A DNA stretch of 36,129 nt, taken from Corynebacterium sp. (GTDB taxonomy: Bacteria > Actinomycetota > Actinomycetes > Mycobacteriales > Mycobacteriaceae). Below the pieces are notes generated by a model. The model was not told the DNA's origin and made no database searches. It saw only the letters and a program-made list of their open reading frames with translations. A program made the translations under genes and the position numbers. Of the stretch, positions 1-6,601 are shown piece by piece. The stretch is taken from positions 1 through 36,129 of the forward strand of contig NZ_JALAGU010000030.1 in NCBI RefSeq assembly GCF_022712275.1. Reading direction: 5' to 3'. Each line of letters begins with the position of its first letter. Positions within the stretch are counted from its first letter, which is position 1.

Positions 1-1
1 C

Positions 2-544
2 CCGCCGAATGCGTCCACCCCGCCCGGGCTTCCGGACGGCACCGAGATCACCGGTGTCGGCGACTCGGTGATGCTGGCATCCACCGTAGCACTGCAGCAG
101 CGGTTCCCCGGGATGCGGATCGACGCGGAGGTCTCCCGCCACTACTCCGGTGGCGAGGGCTCCATCCAGGCGATGGTCGACGACGGGTCCATGGGCGAGT
201 ACGTCGTCCTCGGCTTCGGGACGAACGGGCAGGCCTTCGAGGGCGAGCTGGACAAGATCCGTGACATGCTCGGCCCGGACCGGAAGATGATCCTCGTGGT
301 GCCCTTCGGCTACGTCGACGGGATCCAGGACGCCGCGGACCAGGTCATCGCCTATGCGGCGGAGAATCCGGACGTCTACCTGGCACCGTGGTGCCAGCAG
401 GCCGTCGACCACCCGGAGGACCTCATCGGTGACGGCGTGCACCCTGACGAGCAGGGGCAGCAGCTCTACGCCGATGCGGTGGAGGACGCCCTGCGCCAGG
501 CCGTGGCCGGTAAGCAGGACACCTCGATCAGCTGCCCGATGTAG
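2..544 (+). CDS. SGNH-domain end of a surface acyltransferase (5' partial)
   Basis: The open frame enters from the left edge, so the true start is outside the window. The visible 180 residues form an SGNH-hydrolase domain: block I GDSVM with the nucleophile Ser near the edge, a block with GFGTNGQ where the Asn belongs to the oxyanion hole, and block V DGVHPDEQGQ carrying the Asp-x-x-His dyad. A Pro/Ser/Thr-rich stretch precedes block I, as in the linker of acyltransferase-3/SGNH fusions of the OatA type, which O-acetylate cell-wall polymers outside the membrane. The membrane acyltransferase half is inferred, not seen. It converges on the lipoprotein gene with only 14 bp between stops. A free-standing secreted SGNH esterase is the alternative. 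Confidence 0.75.
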   Translation, partial: PPNASTPPGLPDGTEITGVGDSVMLASTVALQQRFPGMRIDAEVSRHYSGGEGSIQAMVDDGSMGEYVVLGFGTNGQAFEGELDKIRDMLGPDRKMILVVPFGYVDGIQDAADQVIAYAAENPDVYLAPWCQQAVDHPEDLIGDGVHPDEQGQQLYADAVEDALRQAVAGKQDTSISCPM

Positions 545-558
545 CCGGGCAGCGCAGG

Positions 559-1428
559 TCACAGCTGCGCGGCGAGCTGCGGCGCAGCGGTGACCGGGTC
601 AATGCCGGCACCGCGCAGGGCGGCCATCGCACCCTGGGGGTCGGAACGGAACTGGTCGGCGGTCGCCTGGGGGATGCCCATGCGCACAGCGGCGGCGACA
701 GTGGCGTCCGGGTTGGCGGCGAGCTTGTCGGCGGTCGCCTGGTCCACACCCTCGGCGAGCAGGGCGCTACGGATGCCCTCGTCACCGGCCGGGGCCGGGG
801 CGGCCTCGGGAGCGGGCCCAGGGGCCGGCGCCTCCTCCACGGGCGCGGGCTCCTCGGCGGGGACCTCTTCCTGGGCTTCCGGAGCCGGGGCGGGATCCCC
901 GCCGCAGAACACCGGGAGATTCTCTTCGCCGCCCTCGGCGACCTGACCGACCAGGGTGCAGGCCCAGGCCCGCGAGATCTTCCACTCGCCGTCCTGCTTG
1001 ACGAACTCGGCGTTGTCCACGGTGATCGGCTCCTGCTCAGGCAGGGTCAGTGTGGCCGTGGCCAGCGCGATCTCGGGGGTGTCGCCGGGCAGCACCGGGT
1101 CGACGACCGCGAAGGTCGCTCCGGAGTCCTGGACGGCCTGGGTCATCTGGGCGAAGAGTTCACCGGCCTCGGCACCGTCCTGGACAGTGGCGGCCTTCTC
1201 CTCCACCGGCAGCTCGGGATCGAGCGCGCGGTTGAGCAGGTCACCGAGTTCCGCAGCGGTGGGCAGGGCGTCCTGCTGTTCCGTCGTGGTCGGGGCGGAC
1301 GTCGCCGAACTGGTCGGGGCGTCCTCGTCCTCGTCAGAGGAACAGGCGGTGACCACCAGTGCGGCGGACACGGCGAGGGCAGCGGCAATGGTGCGGGTAC
1401 GGTGACCCGCCGGCGAGGAAAACTTCAT
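559..1428 (-). CDS. MTB12-like lipoprotein with Pro/Ala/Glu-rich linker
   Basis: A 289-residue exported lipoprotein. The N-terminus has basic residues, a hydrophobic stretch (residues 13-27) and a lipobox VTAC with Cys29, so it should be lipid-anchored on the outer face of the membrane. Residues about 52-170 resemble the C-terminal domain of mycobacterial low-molecular-weight antigen MTB12 (a run PTAAELGDLLNRALDP at its start). This is followed by a low-complexity Pro/Ala/Glu linker (about 177-217) and a helical tail with two similar segments around QATADKLAANPDA and QATADQFRSDPQG, an internal repeat. Function of the family is unknown. It is divergent from nothing: the FMN reductase lies upstream on the same strand, 14 bp away, so the two may be co-transcribed. 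Confidence 0.75.
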   Translation of the reverse strand: MKFSSPAGHRTRTIAAALAVSAALVVTACSSDEDEDAPTSSATSAPTTTEQQDALPTAAELGDLLNRALDPELPVEEKAATVQDGAEAGELFAQMTQAVQDSGATFAVVDPVLPGDTPEIALATATLTLPEQEPITVDNAEFVKQDGEWKISRAWACTLVGQVAEGGEENLPVFCGGDPAPAPEAQEEVPAEEPAPVEEAPAPGPAPEAAPAPAGDEGIRSALLAEGVDQATADKLAANPDATVAAAVRMGIPQATADQFRSDPQGAMAALRGAGIDPVTAAPQLAAQL

Positions 1429-1442
1429 CTGGCGAGTCTAAC

Positions 1443-2006
1443 TTAGTCAGCCAGTTTCTCGCGGACGACCGCGAATCCCTCCGCCCAGGCGAGTAGATCG
1501 GTGAGCAGGGGGCCGAAGGTGCCCGCGGAGACCTCGGCCGGGGTGAACGTCCCGTCGGTGAAGTCCGTGAAGGTGGAGAAGGACGCGGTGCCGCGCACGG
1601 TGGCGGCACGGAAATTCGCGAAGACCAGGCGCCACTGCTCGATGGCGCGCACGCCCTTGTCCGCGCCGTAGGACGCGAAGGCGACCGGCTTGTTGTTGAA
1701 CTCGGAGCCGATGAAGTCGATGGCGTTCTTCAGCGGGCCGGGCACGCCGTGGTTGTACTCCGGGGTGACGACGATGTAGCCGTCGAAGGGCTCCACGGCC
1801 GCGCCCCAGGCCTTTGTGTGCTCGTTGGCGTACATGTGCGCGCCACCCGGGATCTCCTCGTCGAGGACCGGGAGGTCGTAGTCGCCGAAGTTGACGACCC
1901 CGTTCTCCACACCAGCCTCGTCGAGCTGGGTCTTCACCCAGGTCACGACCTGGGGGTTGAGGGCGCCGGGGCGGGAGGATCCGGCAAGGATGCCGATACG
2001 GGTCAT
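1443..2006 (-). CDS. NADPH-dependent FMN reductase family protein
   Basis: A 187-residue flavodoxin-fold NAD(P)H:FMN reductase. The phosphate-binding loop GSSRPG is at residues 9-14 and the flavin-contacting segment TPEYNHGVPGPLKNAIDF at 81-98; both are hallmarks of the SsuE/ChrR/azoreductase-like family. It probably reduces FMN or quinones in the cytoplasm. The start is set by AAGGAG a few bases before the ATG. A perfect 11-bp inverted repeat lies about 50 bp upstream and resembles the operator of RosR, a peroxide-sensing MarR regulator of C. glutamicum known to repress FMN reductase genes, so oxidative induction is likely (inference). Substrate cannot be told from sequence. Confidence 0.88.
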   Translation of the reverse strand: MTRIGILAGSSRPGALNPQVVTWVKTQLDEAGVENGVVNFGDYDLPVLDEEIPGGAHMYANEHTKAWGAAVEPFDGYIVVTPEYNHGVPGPLKNAIDFIGSEFNNKPVAFASYGADKGVRAIEQWRLVFANFRAATVRGTASFSTFTDFTDGTFTPAEVSAGTFGPLLTDLLAWAEGFAVVREKLAD

Positions 2007-2054
2007 GGGGAGCTCCTTGATCTGGTCACGAACTGGTCGTGCCCTGGTGGTGCG

Positions 2055-2080
2055 ACGGTGGTTGAAACGTCAACCACCGT
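2055..2080. promoter_or_regulatory. RosR-like operator upstream of the FMN reductase
   Basis: Perfect inverted repeat with arms ACGGTGGTTGA and TCAACCACCGT around the spacer AACG. The 18-bp core matches 15 of 18 positions of the RosR consensus TTGTTGAYRYRTCAACWA (recalled from the C. glutamicum literature). It lies between the divergent reductase and arsR-type genes, closer to the reductase start. Confidence 0.6.
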
Positions 2081-2129
2081 AGTCCGGCGGTGCGCGCCGC
2101 GCCATGGGGCCACGGAACTGACGCAACCC

Positions 2130-2165
2130 TTGACCCCGCAGACATCGCAATCCTAGTATCTAAGC
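2130..2165 (+). promoter_or_regulatory. Promoter of the metal sensor gene, probably leaderless
   Basis: TTGACC at 2130-2135 and TAGTAT at 2154-2159 are separated by 18 bp, a good sigma-A-type pair. The ATG at 2166 starts only 6 bp after the -10 box, so transcription should begin at or next to the start codon, giving a leaderless mRNA. No Shine-Dalgarno is present, which fits. Confidence 0.6.
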
Positions 2166-2573
2166 ATGCGTGAACATACGAATAAATGCACATTCACTCC
2201 GGACAGCCAGTACGCAGACTTCGCCGCCGAGGTGTTCTCCCTTCTGGCCGACGCCACCCGCGTCCGCATCATCCTCGCACTACGCAACAGTGAGTTGTCG
2301 GTGAGCGAACTCGCCGACCGGATCGGCAAGTCACCGACAGTCATCTCCCAGCACCTCGCCAAACTGCGCTGGGGCCGGATCGTCGAGGCACGCAAGGAGG
2401 CCAACCGCATGTACTACCGTCTCATCGACGAGCACGTCCGCGAACTGGTTTCCCACGCCGTCTTCCAGGCACAGCACGTCGTCGCCGGCGACGGCAGCGG
2501 TCACGTCCCCGAACACCACCGCACCGACGACGGCTACGTCACCGACGACTCCTCTCACGGCGGTCAGCGGTGA
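2166..2573 (+). CDS. ArsR/SmtB-family metal-sensing repressor
   Basis: A 135-residue winged-helix repressor. The helix-turn-helix is at about residues 46-68 (SVSELADRIGKSPTVISQHL). The alpha-5 metal site of the CzrA/NmtR type reads Asp88-x-His90 then Gln101 and His104: the third ligand, normally His, is Gln here, while an extra His97 and a His-rich tail (His113, 117, 118, 131) are present. This points to a sensor for Zn, Ni or Co with an altered ligand set. The stop overlaps the start of the P-type ATPase gene (GTGA), so the repressor almost surely controls that exporter and itself. Metal identity is inferred only. Confidence 0.88.
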   Translation: MREHTNKCTFTPDSQYADFAAEVFSLLADATRVRIILALRNSELSVSELADRIGKSPTVISQHLAKLRWGRIVEARKEANRMYYRLIDEHVRELVSHAVFQAQHVVAGDGSGHVPEHHRTDDGYVTDDSSHGGQR

Positions 2574-4468
2574 CCGGTCTGATTGCCAGGATCGACCGCC
2601 CGGACCTGGCCCGCACCCTGTGCGTCGCACTCTGCGCCGCGACCGTCGCCCTCGGAGTGACCTGGCCGACCAATGCCGTCCCCGCAGTCGCCGTCGTCGG
2701 CCTACTCATCGGATGCTGGCCGATCCTCACCGAAGCGCTGGAGGACGCCCGCCACCGCCGGATGAGCATGGAACTGTCGATGCTCATCGCCGTCCTCGCC
2801 GCGGCCGCCATCGGGGAATGGACCACCGCCCTGGTCATCACCACCTTCGTCCTCGCCGCGGAGATCCTCGAGGACCTGTCCATGGACCGCGGGCAGGATG
2901 CCCTCACCGACCTCATGGCCTTCCTCCCCCGCACCGTTCAGGTCCGCGTCTTACCCGATGGTGCACTGGGCTCCGTCACCACAATCCCCCTCGAGGAGGT
3001 CCATCCGGGCCAGACCGTCGTAGTCAGCCCCGGTGACCGCGTCCCCGTCGACGGAACCGTCACCGCCGGGGCGTCCTCCGTCGACCAGTCCCGGATCACC
3101 GGCGAGTCTCTGCCAGTGGACATTCTCCCCGGTAGCGAGGTCCTCGCCGGGTCCGTCAATCAGATCGGAGCCGTCGACGTACTCGTCGACCGTGTCGGGG
3201 AAGACTCCTCGTACGGCCGAATCATCGCTGCGGTGCGCCAGGCCAGAGAATCCGAACCACCGGTCCAGCGACTCGCCGACCGACTCGCCGCCCGACTGGT
3301 GTACCTCGCGCTCGCAGCCGCCGCGGTGACCTTGCTGGTCACCCGTGACCTCACCTCCACCATCTCGGTGGTCATCGTCGCCGGGGCCTGCGGCGTCGCC
3401 GCGGGTACACCGCTCGCAGTCCTCGCCGCGATCGCCCGTGTCGCCCGGTCCGGCGCCTTCGTCAAGGACGGGACCCACCTGGAGGCCCTGTCCGCCGTGG
3501 ACACAGTCATCTTCGACAAGACCGGCACACTCACCACCGGTAAACCCACGGTCACCGACGTCCTCCCGGAACCGGAGCTGGATGAGGGCGCTCTACTGCG
3601 TCTCGCGGCCTCCGCGGAATCCTGGTCAGAGCACCCGCTGGGCCGGGCGATAGTCGAGCACGCCCGGAACCTTGGTGTGGCCGTAGGATCTGCCACCAAC
3701 TTCACCTACACGCCCGGACTGGGGGTCACCGCGGTCGTGGGCGACCGTCGCGTCGCCGTCGGCAACCGCTCACTCGTGAGCGACGCTCCGGAGCAGGCAC
3801 GAGCGCAGAACGCGGCTACTCCTGCGACCTCGGCGACCGCAGTGCACGTCAGCGTGGACGGTCATTATGTCGGCACCCTGCTCATCGAGGACACACTGCG
3901 CCACTCCGCTGCCACGGCAGTCGAGTCGCTGCACCGGACGGGTCTGCGCACCGTCCTGCTCACCGGGGACGCCGACGCCGCCGCCCACACTGTCGCCCGG
4001 AAAGCCGGCATCAGCACCGTGCACGCGGGACTGCGTCCTGAGGAGAAGCTCGCGGTGATCGACGCCGAACGTGCCGCCGGCCACACGGTGGTCATGGTCG
4101 GCGACGGCGTGAATGACGCCCCCGCCCTGGCCTGCGCGGATGTCGGCATCGCGATGGGCAGCGGCACCGACATCGCCCAGGACAGCGCAGACGTCATCCT
4201 CATCAGTTCCGACCTCGACGATCTCGTCGCCACGGTCCGCACCGCCCGGCGCGCCCGGCGAATCATCATGACCAACTTCATCGGCACCATCGTGGTGGAC
4301 GTTGTCGGGATGCTCCTCGCGGCGTTCGGTCTGCTCAGCCCCATCCTCGCGGCACTCGTACACGTCGGGTCCGAGACGGCGTTCATCCTCAACTCCGCTC
4401 GGCTGATCCCGTCCGTCAGGACGTCGCCTGCACCCGTCGCCGCGACCAGCGGTAGACGAGCACGATGA
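2570..4468 (+). CDS. P1B-like heavy-metal translocating P-type ATPase, CPC motif absent
   Basis: A 632-residue P-type ATPase. Seen in order: TGES of the actuator domain (177-180), phosphorylation site DKTGT with Asp316, the SEHPL motif typical of P1B metal pumps (353-357), and the GDGVNDAP hinge (511-518). The membrane-helix segment before the phosphorylation site, where P1B pumps carry CPC or SPC, reads AGACGVAAGTPL (271-282), with a single Cys. The penultimate helix carries HVGSE (598-602). No N-terminal HMA metal-binding domain is present. The GTG start overlaps the repressor stop, indicating translational coupling. It probably exports a divalent metal from the cytoplasm. The 3' end overlaps the convergent OPT gene by 53 bp. 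Confidence 0.88.
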   Translation: MTGLIARIDRPDLARTLCVALCAATVALGVTWPTNAVPAVAVVGLLIGCWPILTEALEDARHRRMSMELSMLIAVLAAAAIGEWTTALVITTFVLAAEILEDLSMDRGQDALTDLMAFLPRTVQVRVLPDGALGSVTTIPLEEVHPGQTVVVSPGDRVPVDGTVTAGASSVDQSRITGESLPVDILPGSEVLAGSVNQIGAVDVLVDRVGEDSSYGRIIAAVRQARESEPPVQRLADRLAARLVYLALAAAAVTLLVTRDLTSTISVVIVAGACGVAAGTPLAVLAAIARVARSGAFVKDGTHLEALSAVDTVIFDKTGTLTTGKPTVTDVLPEPELDEGALLRLAASAESWSEHPLGRAIVEHARNLGVAVGSATNFTYTPGLGVTAVVGDRRVAVGNRSLVSDAPEQARAQNAATPATSATAVHVSVDGHYVGTLLIEDTLRHSAATAVESLHRTGLRTVLLTGDADAAAHTVARKAGISTVHAGLRPEEKLAVIDAERAAGHTVVMVGDGVNDAPALACADVGIAMGSGTDIAQDSADVILISSDLDDLVATVRTARRARRIIMTNFIGTIVVDVVGMLLAAFGLLSPILAALVHVGSETAFILNSARLIPSVRTSPAPVAATSGRRAR

Positions 4469-6461
4469 TCAGCGCGAAGATCAGCGCACCGGCCCACCGG
4501 GAGGCGTCCGCCCAGCCGTCGGGCATGATCCCGAGCGCCTCGGAGTCTCCTGTGGCGGCGATGATACCGGCGTTGACCACGCCGAACAGGGACTCACCGA
4601 CGATCAGACCGGTCGCACCGAGGACGCCGACCCGCTTGGCGTCGGTGGCGTCCTTCACCTTCCCGGTGATCGCCGCACGGTCGGCCCAGCGGTTGTACAG
4701 CCAGCCGATGAGCGCGCCGAGCGGGATGATCAGGGTGAGCGACACCGGCAGGTACATGCCCATACCGACGGCGAGCGGCGGCAGGGCGAGGCGGCGCGGG
4801 CCAGCCTTCGTGGTCCGCGAGAGTACCTCGTCGATGATGATGACGCCGAGGCCGATCAGCACGCCGAGGCCGATCTTGGACCAGTCGAGGGAATCACCGA
4901 AGATGCCCTGGGCGATCGAGGACAGCAGGCCCGCCTGCGGGGCGGCCAGGGCGTCCGGGCCGGCGTCGGGGGCGCCGACGAAACCGAAGGCGGACGCCAT
5001 CAGCCCCATGATCGGCGGGATGATCAGCGAGCCGAAGAAGACACCGATGATCAGGCCGACCTGCTGCTTCCACGGTGTCGCGCCGACGAGCTGACCGGTC
5101 TTGAGGTCCTGGAGGTTGTCGTTGGAGATCGTGGCGACGCCGAAGACCACTGCAGCGGTGAACAGGGTGTAGGCGACCAGGGAGGTCGGGTCGCCGCCGT
5201 TGTCGTTGCCGGTGACAGCCTTGATGAGAAGCGCGGCGAGCAGCACGATGATGACGCCGATACCGGAGATCGGGCTGTTCGACGAACCGATGAGGCCGGC
5301 CATGTAACCGCAGACCGCGGCGATGACCAGGCCTAGGACCAGCACGAAGAGGACAGAGAGGGTGATCAGTGAGCCGGTGTGGTGGCTGATGCCGGTGCCG
5401 TCGAGGAAGACCCACAGCAGCAGGCCGATCGGGATCATCAGGGCTACGATGACGCCGACGACGGTCTTCACCGGGATGTCGCGCTCGGTGATGTCGACCT
5501 CCTGACCGGCACTGCGGGCGCGGGAGGATGCGAGCGATTCGCGGATGCCACGGATCACCGGGCCGAGGATCTTCGCCAGCGTCCACACCGCAGCGACGGC
5601 CATGGTGCCGGCACCGACGAAGCGGACATCGTCGGAGAAGGTGCCGGAGACGACCTCGGAGATGTCACCGGTGCTCGGCAGGTCGCCGCTGGTGAAGACC
5701 GGCAGCAGGACGCCGAAGGAGATGAGCAGGCCGACGATCATCGCGATACCGACGGTGATGCCGACGAGGTGGCCCACACCGATGAGTGCCAGCGAGAGGC
5801 TGGAGCCGACCATGGTGCCGCCCGCGCCGAGTTTGAAGGTGGTGGACAGTTCCGCGGCGCTGATCTTGAGGGCGGCGAGCAGCGCCATCACGGCACTGCC
5901 GATACCGCCGACGACGAGGGCGAGGAACCCGTCGCGGTTGGACTTCGCGGCCTCGGAGTCCGCGTGATCGCCACCCTCGTTGTTGGCGGGGTCGCCGACC
6001 TTGAGCACCTCAGCGGCGGCGACACCCTCGGGGAAGGGCAGGTCGGAACCGGTGACCAGGGCGCGGCGCAGCGGGATGGAGTACATGACGCCGAGGATTC
6101 CGCCGATGAGGCAGATGAGCATCGTGGTCCAGTAGGGGAAGCCGGTCCACCAGCCGATCATGATCAGTCCGGGGAGGACGAAGATGATCGCGGAGAGGGT
6201 GCCGGCCGCCGAGGCGATGGTCTGGACGATGTTGTTCTCGGCGATGGTGTGGTTGCGGACCTTGCGCAGGATCGCCATGGAGATGACCGCGGCGGGGATC
6301 GAGGTGGCGAAGGTCAGGCCGACCTTGAGTCCGAGGTACACATTCGCGGCGGTGAACACGAGGGTGATGAGGCCACCGATGATGACCGCGCGGATCGTGA
6401 GTTCCCGGACCGGCGAGGGCGGGGTCGGGGACGCCGGGGTGGCGTCGGTACGTGATGTCAT
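4416..6461 (-). CDS. OPT-family oligopeptide/metal-chelate transporter
   Basis: A very hydrophobic protein of about 681 residues with some 14-16 predicted membrane helices, matching the OPT family (oligopeptide or metal-chelate uptake by proton symport). The first helix and following loop (ITLVFTAANVYLGLKVGLTF, then ATSIPAAVISMAILR) are the family's conserved N-terminal region, and there is a hydrophilic cytoplasmic loop around residues 340-355. I place the start at ATG 6461 (AAGG 8 bases upstream) because family members begin just before this region. A GTG at 6500 with a stronger GGAGG is a real alternative adding 13 residues. Substrate is unknown. The gene end overlaps the metal ATPase gene. 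Confidence 0.85.
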   Translation of the reverse strand: MTSRTDATPASPTPPSPVRELTIRAVIIGGLITLVFTAANVYLGLKVGLTFATSIPAAVISMAILRKVRNHTIAENNIVQTIASAAGTLSAIIFVLPGLIMIGWWTGFPYWTTMLICLIGGILGVMYSIPLRRALVTGSDLPFPEGVAAAEVLKVGDPANNEGGDHADSEAAKSNRDGFLALVVGGIGSAVMALLAALKISAAELSTTFKLGAGGTMVGSSLSLALIGVGHLVGITVGIAMIVGLLISFGVLLPVFTSGDLPSTGDISEVVSGTFSDDVRFVGAGTMAVAAVWTLAKILGPVIRGIRESLASSRARSAGQEVDITERDIPVKTVVGVIVALMIPIGLLLWVFLDGTGISHHTGSLITLSVLFVLVLGLVIAAVCGYMAGLIGSSNSPISGIGVIIVLLAALLIKAVTGNDNGGDPTSLVAYTLFTAAVVFGVATISNDNLQDLKTGQLVGATPWKQQVGLIIGVFFGSLIIPPIMGLMASAFGFVGAPDAGPDALAAPQAGLLSSIAQGIFGDSLDWSKIGLGVLIGLGVIIIDEVLSRTTKAGPRRLALPPLAVGMGMYLPVSLTLIIPLGALIGWLYNRWADRAAITGKVKDATDAKRVGVLGATGLIVGESLFGVVNAGIIAATGDSEALGIMPDGWADASRWAGALIFALIIVLVYRWSRRRVQATS

Positions 6462-6511
6462 TGGTGTGACCTTAGTAGTCCACCTGGTGGGACGCATCAC
6501 CCCGTCGTCCT

Positions 6512-6574
6512 CCGCAACTCACCCTCACCGGTAGTCGGAATGGCAGCGAGCCTGCCGGTGAGGGTAAGTTGCGG
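6512..6574 (-). terminator. 20-bp stem-loop between the ABC permease and OPT genes
   Basis: Arms at 6512-6531 (CCGCAACTCACCCTCACCGG) and 6555-6574 are complementary with a single mismatch, with a 23-nt loop. It begins 28 bp after the permease stop, so it may terminate that operon, but there is no T-run. Its outer edge touches the GGAGG at 6509-6513, so it could also act on translation of the OPT gene if the 6500 start is used. Confidence 0.55.
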
Positions 6575-6601
6575 GCGCCGGAGGCGGCGAAGGGAGCCGG
6601 A

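Noticed and set aside
5379..6455. Long open frame (358 codons) antisense to the OPT transporter
   Set aside because: Very acidic, Gly/Asp-rich composition typical of shadow frames in high-GC DNA; the reverse strand carries a clear transporter.
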